From the NCBI GenBank assembly GCA_964016985.1, contig OZ024824.1:119928951-119992950 (forward strand): a stretch of 64,000 nt of DNA, written 5' to 3'. Positions 53,815 to 63,469 of this stretch are shown here, one piece after another. Origin of the DNA: Anodontia alba (Eukaryota; Mollusca; Bivalvia; Lucinida; Lucinidae). A program made the position numbers and the translations under genes. Below the pieces are notes generated by a model. The model searched no databases and was not told the DNA's origin. It saw only the letters and a program-made list of their open reading frames with translations. Within the stretch, counting starts at the first letter, position 1. Every line of letters begins with the position of its first letter.

Positions 53815-53991
53815 CTTTAATACGACACATTGTATCTTTACTCCAAGTGCCATCAGCAAGACACGTAATGATACTGTGTCCCTGAATCTCGTATCCAGTA
53901 TTGCACATGACAGAAACGGTCTCCTGGTATGTCAATGTTCTACCATGGAAACGCACATAACCATTGCTAAGTGCATAGCTGGATGGACAAG
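53815..53991 (-). CDS. Gene B sushi exon 2
   Basis: A 177-bp exon between acceptor ATCATTGCAG and a GTGGGT donor, phase 1 both ends. It reads (A)CPSSYALSNGYVRFHGRTL, TYQETVSVMCNTGYEIQGHS, IITCLADGTWSKDTMCRIK. It has four CCP cysteines and the tryptophan. It starts AC rather than DC. Good open module with strong splice sites. Confidence 0.9.
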
Positions 53992-54143
53992 CTGCAATGA
54001 TAGCAGTATGTCTTGACAATAACGGTTACCAACATTATAGTTTTGATAAACTGGTAAGGTAGACGGCCGTCTAATAAAGCTCGACACATTGTTGAAATAT
54101 AGAGCCGATACATCGGGACTATGATGTGGTAGATATGCATTTT

Positions 54144-54197
<54 letters not shown>

Positions 54198-55707
54198 GTT
54201 TCTCTCTGTCTCTGTTCCTCTCTCTGTTCTGTGTTTTTGGCTGATGACTCTACAAAGTCATAACTTTGAAAAAAATATCTTTACGTGTGCGGTTATTATT
54301 AGGTTTTTTCTAGCGCCATGTTAGTGGGTGTGTGATGCAATGCTAAACATTTTAAAAACCCTTTTCTGTGCATCTCTGATTCTGAAGTATTCTGTATTGC
54401 CAAAGGGTCCTTATTTTGAAATTGTGTGATCGCAGCTGTCGTTAAGTTCTTCTATGGAGACAGTAAATGTCGCCCCGTCCTCGATATAATGCTTATGACA
54501 TTGAATTTTCCGGTCCATTTAGCTCATATAAAGTATGTGAAAGTAGAATGTTACTCAACGCTAAAAGGGAGAGTGAGATACATGTATGTCGCATTTTGTC
54601 ATTAATCTTATCAGCAAAGATTATAAATTGAGTCTGATTTTTTTTTCTGATTTTTGTTTTGTTCTGTATTACGAAAGAATCTTTACATCGCAATATTTCA
54701 GGAAGGCTGCGTTTTTGGGTATAGCCTTTCCTTAGTAGCATTTGTATTTTGTTATAGACATCGGTATCCGTCCAATTGTCATCGAGAATTATTCGATTTG
54801 ACCATTTTAAATACAGCTAGAATATGAAAATGATTGAACCAAGTCATTGTTTGATTGCAGGTCTCTATCATTTTTGAATTTAGCAGCCAAGTAGAAATGT
54901 GTCATCGACGCAATCTAACCAGGCGTATTACTGTCCTCCTACAATATTATTTGATACTGTAGAATGCTTCAATGTATATCAAACAATGTAGACGCACACG
55001 ATGAGTTGAATCTGCGCATATCGACTGTGCTTGACGACTCGTTTCGCCTGACATGATCCATTTCAAATGGATCTGTCTTGCATTATAGAGTTGTGGTATA
55101 GTACTGAAAGCGGCAATTATTATGAAAGATGATTCTAAGTCAATCAAAGTGGAGATACATAAAATAGGACAAATTGGGCTTTCTTTAAAATATACCGGAT
55201 AGCATATCTAATTTAAACGGAAACGGATACAATCATTTTATCAAAGGAAAACAATTTTGTCATTATACACTATACATAGGCAGCTTAAATTTTATTAGAA
55301 ATCAACATGGACCTAGGTTTGGTCATAAGTAAACAACAAAACATTAATCATATACATCAGCATAATTTTCTTTTCAAATCAAGTAAATAGTACCGATGTA
55401 TATTAAACGAACAGTACTATTGCTCAAGTGGCATACGCCATGTCTTTGTCTTTGTCAACCGCGTCAGTTTACCATAAATATTCTGACAGGTTATCCTGAG
55501 CAAACTATCCGTCACGATCTGCAGTGTTGCCGTACTCCAAAACTCACCGGCGGTCATATGTTAGAGTATGCATTGTTAAATCCTGATCGCTACTTCTTTG
55601 GGTGCCTTGGAAAAGCTCTGCTTCATGTTTATGGCATTTCCTGGATATCTCCACTCATAGATTTGTGATTAAATATCCGAATACTTTAAGCAGATAGTCA
55701 CACATAC
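53992..55707. other. Gene B intron; (CT)n at 54146-54195
   Basis: Contains a 50-bp CT microsatellite. Minus-strand frames at 54493-54741 and 54947-55147 have no recognisable domain. Around 55600-55660, TTTGGGTGCCTTGGAAAAGC then TTCATGTTTATGGCATTTCC resembles an S2 tail. Confidence 0.5.
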
Positions 55708-55881
55708 TTTTAATATGACAGGATGTGGTCTTGCTCCAGGTTCCATCTGACAGACAGGTAATGAAACTTGGTCCTCGAATATCATAGCCAGCATTACATA
55801 TGACATGCGCCATGTTTTTATACGTTGTTTCTTCACCGAAGTCTATACGAGCATGTGCAATTGAAAACGCAGACCCGCAGT
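55708..55881 (-). CDS. Gene B sushi exon 1 (first seen)
   Basis: A 174-bp exon (58 codons), acceptor TACATTTCAG, donor GTATGTG, phase 1 both ends. It reads (D)CGSAFSIAHARIDFGEETT, YKNMAHVICNAGYDIRGPSF, ITCLSDGTWSKTTSCHIK. It has four CCP cysteines and the tryptophan, one codon shorter than the standard module. It is the most upstream exon of gene B found here; more modules or the signal-peptide exon may lie at higher coordinates or beyond the window. Confidence 0.9.
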
Positions 55882-56262
55882 CTGAAATGTATCAAGCTGA
55901 TTCTGTTTAGTATATTATTACTGGTAATCCGTCTATTATGTCATATTCTTTTATCCGTGTATAATATTTCACAGCTCTAATCAAAAGTAGTATTAGGATA
56001 ATCGTAAGTATTCTTATTTCTGCACGAACATAGAGATTACTTATTATAATTCCTTGTAAGAAATAGGGATATTATCATGTATCCACAAGGACACCTACCT
56101 AGATCTACGCAGTTATAACAATGAAACAAGAATAGCTCTATAAATACTTTAACAACTATTTGGAGTATACCCCAACAATGATGTAATCATCAATGCATGT
56201 TTGTATTAGTTCTTTATATACTTAAAGCCATTAGAAACGCAATTAGTGCATCTGTTGTATTA

Positions 56263-56298
<36 letters not shown>

Positions 56299-56396
56299 AT
56301 TTACTGCAATGTTTCAAACATATGTTTTGCTTAATTAACTTGTCTTTTGTACAGGAAACAAACAACGGCAAAACAGATGCCACATATGAAGACGCG
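55882..56396. other. No gene recognised; (CT)n at 56263-56300
   Basis: AT-rich DNA with a CT microsatellite. Confidence 0.5.
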
Positions 56397-56405
56397 TTTT
56401 TTTTT

Positions 56406-56443
<38 letters not shown>
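56397..56443 (+). repeat. Poly-T tract
   Basis: Forty-seven bases of T with a single G. Confidence 0.97.
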
Positions 56444-56447
<4 letters not shown>

Positions 56448-56884
56448 AAATAGGAAAATGTTCAGCAAACAAGCTTTTCAATTTTTATTTATAGCCAGCA
56501 AACGCACTATACATATATTAAACGTGTCAAGCAGAAAAGTGACTTTTAATACAATGTACTCGAAAATGCCCAGATTCAGAGTATCCTACGCATACCGTCT
56601 AATCTATATGTAAGAAAACAAGATTTAGGAATTTTTTACTTGACTCCAACAGCGAAAATATTTTCATGTCGGATATTTATTCCTGTCGTCAATTAATCGT
56701 TTAAGAATTGGTTTGTGTATTTTTTGTCTTTATTCTGACACCTGTCGTTACGATTAAACCATCTTAAAATGGATTACATTTAATTCGGTGTACTCGAAAG
56801 CCATAATTAAGTTTGCTATTCAGTTTATCGAGCTTATCAAAAGAAGGGTCCCTGAGTATTGTTTTGCAATATCATATTGCTCCA
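56444..56884. other. No gene recognised
   Basis: AT-rich DNA; nothing recognised. Confidence 0.5.
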
Positions 56885-57112
56885 AAACGTATATCAGTAA
56901 ACGAAATGGTCAGGAATCGATACAATTAGCTACCACCTTCCGCCCAATACACCAAATGGAAAGAAGGACGCACTTAAAGCAACGGCACCACAATCAAAAC
57001 ACTACAAGCAGATAGCAAAACGGACAATTTCTTTCCCAAAAGATTGTCCAAACGGCTATCAAAAAAAATCATCTAGACTTACGTGAAAAGACATACAATG
57101 ACAGAAATAGTA

Positions 57113-57320
57113 AAACAAGGTAAGAGAAAAATCCAGGGAGTGCCACAATCTCAAACCGCAGCCCTTCCCAGACACCAAGAGTAAGAGGAAACAGACAAGC
57201 GCAAATTGAAGCGCAAATCGAACAAACGTACGAAAAGCACTTAGATTAGCTCTCTGTTCCCCAAGTGAGGTGATCACAATGCTAAAATAAAAGGACTGAA
57301 AAAAACACAGCAGAAGCCTC
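57113..57320 (-). mobile_element. S1 fragment inside the complex
   Basis: AAATCCAGGGAGTGCCACAA, CGCAGCCCTTCCCAGACACC, ACAAACGTACGAAAAGCACT and a CCCCAAGTGAGGTGATCACA part match the S1 tail half. Confidence 0.65.
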
Positions 57321-57410
57321 GCCTTGGAATGGTCAGTAAAAACCTTACTTGGGGCATAAATCGATTTTACGTGGCCACCACCCTCGCCCTTGGTTCTGCC
57401 GTGGTATACA

Positions 57411-57650
57411 CAATAAACGTCAAAAAGATTGCCTTTGTTTCCAAAGGCAATCTTTTTCATTGTTTCCACAATACAGATAAGAAAACGGGAGTCTCGGTTG
57501 TATTGAGACTCTTCATAAGCAGAAATGAAGTTTGCAACACTGCTTACGCAACGCTGCTTATACATAAGCAGAACTCCATTTTCAAAAATTCCACAATAGG
57601 CCCAATGATCCCAAAGGAAATGAAATATAATCTGCACTATGGTAAGACAT
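57411..57650 (-). mobile_element. LTR-like repeat copy L6 with extra hairpin
   Basis: The minus strand matches the L family (CCATAGTGCAGATTATATTT, GGCCTATTGTGG, CATTTCTGCTTATGAAGAGT). Near 57419-57457 there is an added perfect hairpin: AAAAAGATTGCCTTTG opposite CAAAGGCAATCTTTTT with a 4-base loop. Confidence 0.65.
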
Positions 57651-58210
57651 TTCTTCAGTCCACGTGAAAGGTTTCTAACCCAGTGCAACATCTCCGAGAT
57701 AATAAAAATCAAACAAATACACAGATGAAATAATGATGAGGACTCGACAGCTAGAAATAACTGAAATGTTGAAGCAACCCGACCGGAGCCAGAGCATCAG
57801 GCACCAACCGACTTACTTAAAAGTCTTTAGGCCGGAGCCGTCATAGAGTCTCCGGCCCGACCCGCCGGCGTGCAACCAAAGAGGGAAGCAAAGTTATAAA
57901 CCGTGATTGGATTAACTGCCTTGTATGCAGTCTGTCGTATTACATTTATGCTGTCCCCAATTTTATATATCGAAGAATGATTTGACGAAATTGAGTGCTT
58001 AAGTCATTGCAAGCATATTTTTTTCTGAATTTATATACTAAGTCACCATAAAATTCTGATAGGCCTTGTTGCAGAAGAGATTTAAGTCCACATAGAAGTA
58101 TGAAACTAAATCGAAATGATATCTATATAATTAAAAATATAAATCCGTGTCTAAGGGGGTGGGTACCAATTATTATTGTTTCTGAACTAATTTTATCGTG
58201 GGTTTTCAAC

Positions 58211-58334
58211 CTGTGCTTATAACAGCTTAAAATTCCTACAAGTAACGACATCGATGCACAGATCACGGATGCATTATATCTGTGAATTTTACAACAATAG
58301 TTACACTTTCCATCATTAATCAATATACCTGTAC
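58211..58334 (-). CDS. Possible third transmembrane exon (gene C?)
   Basis: On the minus strand, GAGCACTACAG precedes an open 124-bp stretch that ends AAGCACAG before GTTGAA. If these are splice sites the exon is phase 1 in and phase 2 out, the same unusual pair as both confirmed transmembrane exons, and it also starts GTACAGGT like gene B's. It encodes TGILINDGKCNYCCKIHRYN then ASVICASMSLLVGILSCYKH, a moderately hydrophobic segment of about 18 residues followed by basic residues. The donor is poor and no terminal exon was found downstream, so this could be chance or a remnant of another CCP gene. Confidence 0.3.
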
Positions 58335-59042
58335 CTGTAGTGCTCGAAGGATAATTTGACAGTGTATGTATGTTCATCTGTCATTACTGACAGTGACCAA
58401 TCCTAATCAACTGTGTGATGTGTTATTATTTGTGTGTTCTAAAATGGCTGACGAGATCAATCTTAGCTCTAAACTGCCTGCTGCAGATTGAGCAAGAGAG
58501 ATCTGAGGAAGACAGTGACGTCACGGCAGCTACCACTCCGTCTGGGTAAAACAAGTTTTGCATGAATTATCGGGAAAGCGTTATAAAAAAGATGTAGTAT
58601 ACAATCTTATTGCTCTAAGTGAGTTTTAGTTTAGTATGTTGCAACAGCGTAGTTGGTAGAACGGAGCACTCTGAAAGAAGGCTTAGATGATTGTTTAGTG
58701 CACGAGTACCAGCAATACATCAGCCTTTTCAATTACTTTTACTTCGCTTATGGTCCTTGTATGTTACATATATAATCTTAAGTATATAATATTTGGCATG
58801 ATTATGGCATTGTTGACATTTTTACACAAAGCACATGTTTCAAGCTCTTTTGTCTCTCTATATATATATGCACAGATTGTCAGCACATGGAAATCATTCA
58901 AACTATAAATTTAACTAGACTTTCCAATTTACCTCTTGTCCTTATTTTTAATATGTTCCATAATCGATAATTGCAAAATACATTTTCTTTCTTAACAAAT
59001 AGTTTTAATATTTAATTCTTAAAAAGTATGAAAGAATAAAAA
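58335..59042. other. No gene recognised
   Basis: Intergenic or upstream region; no coding supported. Confidence 0.5.
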
Positions 59043-59119
59043 GTAAAACACTAGGATTCGAACCCATAATGTCCAAGTTTGTAGTCTAGGAAAACTACCA
59101 CTGGACTTCTGCGATTTAC
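59043..59119 (-). tRNA. tRNA-like relic
   Basis: The minus strand contains AGTCCAGTGGTAGTTTTCCT (A-box-like, D arm), CTACAAA in an anticodon-loop position, and a good B box GGGTTCGAATCC. The acceptor ends GTAAATC / GTTTTAC pair in five of seven positions. The anticodon stem and T stem have mismatches, so this is a tRNA pseudogene or SINE head rather than a working tRNA. Confidence 0.45.
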
Positions 59120-59879
59120 AGTTACCGCTGCTTATATTATTCATTGAAGGTAGCTATTCGGGTGCCGTTTACCTATTTATTAAAATGGACTTGGTACATT
59201 AATATTCCAAGGGTATACCTGTTATTTATAAGTAGGCCAGGTAGTCTGTTCATTCCGGTATAACATACTGTACGTAAATTTACGGGCGAAAAGTGTATGC
59301 TAAACTTAAAAATAGCCTGTGTAGCTAACTGATGCCGTATATGTCCAAACCCTTAGTAATTTACTTAACATGGACTTAGCCCGGTTGGTTGTTTTTTGGC
59401 TTTTCGACAGCTGTCTCACTCCTTCGGCCCCACCCCACAAACATGCATTTGTGATATAATATGTGATATTTAAAAATACATTTCTATGTCAAATTGTTTG
59501 ATCGGCTAAGGGGGTGCGGAAACGTACTTCTAAAATGTTTTCTGTTTCCTATAAAATTTAATATAGAAGCCACACTCGTCATCCAAATTTGAGCAAAACC
59601 ATTGCTTTAGCTATAAAAAACGCTAGAACAGTTAAATACGTTTAGATTACGGTGGAAATGGGTTGGAATCATGGAACCTGAGATTCTGATAATTTCTTGG
59701 GAATTAGTTAATGGAGGATATTCGCTCTCCTTTTGAATAATTTGTTGACAAACTTATTCTAAAACCTTCGAAGTAAACAGAAATTTGATCCGATACTGAA
59801 TCTCTATTACTACATTGAAATTTATAATATCTAATGTGTAATGAGATAAAAATATTATAACACACGAGGTGAAAAAAAA
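59120..59879. other. No gene recognised
   Basis: AT-rich, nothing recognised. Confidence 0.5.
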
Positions 59880-60174
59880 GGTAAGAGAAAAGTCCAGGGA
59901 GTGCTACAACCACAAACCGCAGCTCCTCTCAGACACCAAGAGGAAGAGGAAACCGACAAATCCAACCAAGCACAACTCGAACAAACGTACGAAAAGCACT
60001 AAGATTAGCTCTCTTCCCCAAGCGAGGCAATCGCAATGCTAAAAGGACTGAAAAACACAAGAACAAAATGACACAAGGTAAGACATAATACAAATCGCCT
60101 CGTAGAATAAACCACAAAGCAACAAAGAGTAAGACTAACACCAGGACCACCGCCTTAGAACGGTCAGTAGAGTA
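59880..60174 (-). mobile_element. SINE-like unit S1 (solo)
   Basis: The minus strand begins TACTCTACTGACCGTTCTAA and ends GGCACTCCCTGGACTTTTCT, then CTTACCTTTTTTTTC. About 295 bp without RT codons. Confidence 0.75.
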
Positions 60175-60225
60175 AAACGCCTATTCAAATTAATTGCCTT
60201 TTCAAGATGTGCTACGTCACATTGA

Positions 60226-60226
<1 letters not shown>

Positions 60227-60314
<88 letters not shown>
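60227..60314. repeat. (TA)n microsatellite, ~88 bp
   Basis: Uninterrupted TA dinucleotide run. Confidence 0.98.
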
Positions 60315-60315
<1 letters not shown>

Positions 60316-61207
60316 CTCCTAGAACTTCTAAAGCAATATTATCGGTGTCATAATATCGCAAAATAGTAAAGATATGCAGGCAGTGCCCAAATCACAGAAC
60401 ATAACCTACCAAAGGCAACAAGAGATAGTAACAAAGTAACAAAGTGCACAGTTTATTATTGACAGTGCATGCGTTTTAAATCAACAAAATGCAAAATAAC
60501 TAGGCCCGATTTCTCCGTCGAAGTACTATCAATGCCTGACACGATCCACCAAAACAAAAACATTACATTAAATAGACAAAACACTATCAAAACATCAACA
60601 CTACATGAAATAATAAACAAGCTTGAAACATACCACGAAGCAAGGAGACACACACAAAAAAATAAGACAAAAATAAGAAAAACAGTAAAAATATCAATCG
60701 CCTCAGAGCAAATACTACCGGACCGCAAAACAAAACAAAATGTAAAATACAAAAAAATGTACATGTCATAGGCTCCCTTATCATTCTGCAAAAAGCGCAG
60801 AAAAATACATGTAAATCAAAATAAACAAGAAATGCCTCCCACTAACTAAATGACTGTCCCTACAAAATGCCACACCTGTAAAGAAGCCTAAGTTTCATTA
60901 AAATTTTATTTTACGCGAGCCTTTATCTTGTTTCATCACAGTTATTATGCCCCTATGCTTTGTACGTCCGTTAGTGCGTCCGTTATTCTGTTCGTTAAAC
61001 TCTGCCTTGTGTAAAATATATCTCAGAAAGTATCTTACTAGGGCTTTGATACTCTGCAGACGTACTGAGACGTACTCACCACATAAACGCTCGTAGTTAA
61101 CATTAAAGACAGAGCTAAGAAAAACCAGTAGTAGAATCCCGGAGGGCCCGATCAAGTATAAATAGTTTGCCATGAGCGTACCTTTATTCTAAAGACAAAT
61201 AGTTATT
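60315..61207. other. No gene recognised; possible diverged retroelement 3' piece
   Basis: Overlapping 100- and 111-codon frames on opposite strands at 60456-60791 have no recognisable domain. The minus strand here is T-rich and loosely resembles the family 3' regions (TTTTTTTGTGTGTGTCTCC). 61100-61170 has TAGTAGAATCCCGGAGGGCC, close to subfamily II. Confidence 0.45.
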
Positions 61208-61210
61208 TTT

Positions 61211-62536
61211 AGCTCACCTGAGCAAAGCTCAGAGAGCTATTCTGATGGGCCAGTCCTCCGGCGTCCGTTGTCCGGCGTCCGTCGTCTGTCAACAATTGAC
61301 ATGTCCTTCTAAACCACTGGGCCAATTTGGACCAAACTTCACCAGAATAATCCCTGGGAGATATCAACTGAAAATTGTTCAAAGATTTGGAATCCAAGCA
61401 GAACTCTGGTTGCCATGGCAAAAAAGATAGGTGAAAAGTAGCAAAAAACTTTAAAATCTTCTTGTCTGAAACCAGAAGGCCCAGGTCTTTGATATTTGGT
61501 ATATTGCTTCACCTTATAGACCTTTACCAAAGTTGTTCAAATTATAGCCCTGGTCAAAAGTGGCCCCGCCCTAGGGGGTCACATGTTTTACATAGACCCT
61601 GATAGGGAAAATCTTTTAAAAATCTTCTTGTCTGAAACCAGAAGGCCCAGGTCTTTGATTTGTGGTACACAGCTTTGTCTAGTGGACCTCTACCAAAATT
61701 GTTCAAATTATAGCCCTGGGGACAAAATTGGCCCCGCCCTAGGGGTCACATGTTTTACATAGACCCTAAAAGGGAAAATCCTTTAAAAAATCTTCTTGTC
61801 TGAAATCAGAAGGCCCAGGTCTTAGATTTTTGGTACTCAGCTTTGTCTAGTGGACCTCTACCAAGATTGTTCAAATTATAGCCCTGGGGTTAAAATTGGT
61901 CCCGCCCTAGGGGTAACATGTTATACATAGGCTCTTATAGGGAAAAACATTTAAAAATCTTCTTGTCTGAACCGAGAAGGCCCGTGCCTTTGATCTTTGG
62001 TACACTGTCTAGTGGACCTCTGCCAAGATTGTTTAAGTTATAGCCCTGGGGTCAAAAATGGACTTATATAGGGAAAACCTAGTTGACTCCTACCAAGATT
62101 GTTCAAATTATAGCCCTGGAGTCAAAACTGTCCAGGCCCTAGGGGTCACATGTTAGACCCTTATAGGGAAAAACCTTATCTGAAACCAAAAGGCCCAGAT
62201 CTTTGATATTTGGTAGGTAGCTTCATCTAGAGGACCTCTAGCAAGATTGTTGAAATTATAGCCCTACAGCTAAAATGGCCCCGCCCAGGGTCCAACATGT
62301 TTAACATAGACTAACATAGGGAAACGTTTAAAAATCTTCTTGACTGAAACCAGAACGCACAGGTCTTTGCTATTTGATCTGTAGCTTCATCTAGTGGACC
62401 TGTACCAAGATTGTTCAAATTGTAGCCCTTGGGCCAAAACATTCATTTTCAACAAATTTTAAGCATACAAAGTCCTATGAAGAGAAAACATAATCTTTTA
62501 GAATAACCTAGAGACAATGACACTCAGGTGAGCAAA
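61211..62536. mobile_element. Element with AGCTCACCTGAG ends and ~167-bp tandem units
   Basis: Left end AGCTCACCTGAGC at 61211, inverse ACTCAGGTGAGC ending at about 62536. After a CGTCCGTTGTCCGGCGTCCG stretch, tandem units begin, marked by ATCTTCTTGTCTGAAACCAG at about 61456, 61622, 61790 and 61958, giving periods of 166-168 bp. Two shortened units follow, near 62060-62180, and another full one at 62335. Each unit repeats CCAGGTCTTTGATATTTGGT and AAATTATAGCCCTGG. No open reading frame. It resembles bivalve satellite-bearing elements of the pearl type (from memory). Confidence 0.75.
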
Positions 62537-62744
62537 ATAGGGCCCTGTATGCCCTCCTGTTATATGACGGTTTAAATAAAACTACTTCAAAAAAGGACTA
62601 AAGTAATTTGAGGTTTATATTGATTTTGTTTATACAGTCAGGAGAGTCGGTAGGCTTGCTCTTTCTTAATATGTCAGAACGAATAATCCATAGAAAATGA
62701 TAGGTTATAATGTAGTTACAATGTGTCAGACTACATTCTAAGTG

Positions 62745-63057
62745 CACCACGAAAACATGCCTAAATAAGTTTGAGCCCCTTAAACCCAAATTTTATATAA
62801 TAAACTAGGGTTTACAGGGATATGCATTATTTTCTTATTTCTGCTCAAAAATAGGAATATTAGGAATAGAACTCGTTAGAACTGCCTCGTCCATATAAGG
62901 AATAGTACTCGTTAGAAATGCCTAGTCCAGGCGGTTCTAACGAGTACCTATAATCTATGTTGTGAGCAGAAATATGAAAAATGTCAGAACTTTTTATCTT
63001 AAGATTTTCATTTTTTGGTCATTTTCAGTGTGTTTGAATAGGCATGTTTTCGAAATG
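62745..63057 (-). mobile_element. HP-MITE copy 11 with duplicated arm
   Basis: Left end CACCACGAAAACATGCCTAA, right end GGCATGTTTTCGAAATG. One palindrome arm is duplicated: GGAATAGAACTCGTTAGAAC and GGAATAGTACTCGTTAGAAA lie in tandem (about 62860-62920), making this the longest copy (313 bp). Confidence 0.85.
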
Positions 63058-63316
63058 TTAACCCATCTAAGGTCAAGATAGCTTATATTTGATTTTACTA
63101 GTCTGTGGTTGAGCTGACTGTGACTGTTAGAAGTTCTCTTTTGCTCTGGCTTTCAGTTTGTTGCCAAGCCCTCATCTGAGTTCACCGTTGTGTTGATAAG
63201 TTAAATTTACCACCGATGAGTCTAAGAACCTAATGAACAAACAATGACAAAACGAAAAAAAAGATAAAAAAGCCACATATCCAACCACCAATGAAAGAAT
63301 AAAGCAGAAGGTTTCA
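63058..63316. other. No gene recognised
   Basis: Nothing recognised. Confidence 0.5.
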
Positions 63317-63371
63317 TTTTTTTCTTCTTCTTCTTCTTCTTCTTCTTCTTCTTCTTCTTTTTCTTCTTCTA
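63317..63371 (+). repeat. (TTC)n microsatellite
   Basis: Runs of TTC triplets with one interruption. The Glu-rich minus-strand open frame across it is an artefact. Confidence 0.95.
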
Positions 63372-63469
63372 CTGACAATGCGGTTCCTCTGTTACAGTTT
63401 TTCTTTGTTTGTGTGTCGGTGGTTTCATATTTTGCGTCTGTCATTGTATGTTCCTCATTTCCGATCCAT
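63367..63469 (+). mobile_element. SINE-like unit S2 fragment
   Basis: Head CTACTGACAATGCGGTTCCT, then TTTTTCTTTGTTTGTGTGTC, GGTGGTTTCATATTTTGCGT, as in 47700-47760; cut by HP-MITE copy 12. Confidence 0.5.

Larger units (their letters stand above)
36008..55881 (-). other. Gene B: membrane-anchored protein with six sushi (CCP) repeats
   Basis: Gene model on the minus strand in transcription order: sushi exons 55881-55708, 53991-53815, 45360-45184, 43736-43560, 38545-38369 and 37820-37650, transmembrane exon 36940-36841, terminal exon 36071-36008. All sushi exons are phase 1 at both ends and 171-177 bp. The predicted mature product has about 350 residues of extracellular CCP modules, one membrane helix with basic stop-transfer, and a tail of about 20 residues. 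The layout is that of complement-regulator or adhesion-type receptors, but the ligand is unknown. The signal-peptide exon and promoter (beyond 55881) were not found. Introns host four HP-MITEs, a SINE, a Tigger-like MITE and satellite-like elements. It converges with gene A. Confidence 0.8.
56885..58107 (-). mobile_element. Nested retroelement complex (subfamily II copy with S1 and L insertions)
   Basis: The minus strand from 58107 reads the RT C-terminus in broken frames (LLQQGLSE, FYGDLVYKFRKKYA, then a RRRVGPETL-like end near 57860). The subfamily II 3' region follows: 57660-57860, 57325-57412 and 56885-57112. It is interrupted by an LTR-like copy (57413-57650) and an S1 tail fragment (57113-57320). 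A 217-codon open frame at 57059-57712 runs across these pieces and is not a gene. Confidence 0.65.

Noticed and set aside
56341..56397. Plus-strand TTTTGTACAG followed by GAAACAAACAACGGCAAAAC, possible exon
   Set aside because: The open frame runs into the poly-T tract and no partner exon or donor was found.
57059..57712. 217-codon minus-strand frame
   Set aside because: It crosses three different repeat fragments (subfamily II 3' region, S1 and LTR-like L6), so it is a chance reading.
60173..60192. AAAACGCCTATTCAAATTAA, resembling an HP-MITE left end
   Set aside because: Only about 17 bases match, with no palindrome or right end; could be chance or a tiny remnant.
61430..62450. Regularly spaced repeats that could suggest a CRISPR array
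   Set aside because: Units are ~167 bp tandem repeats without spacers in a eukaryotic repeat element.
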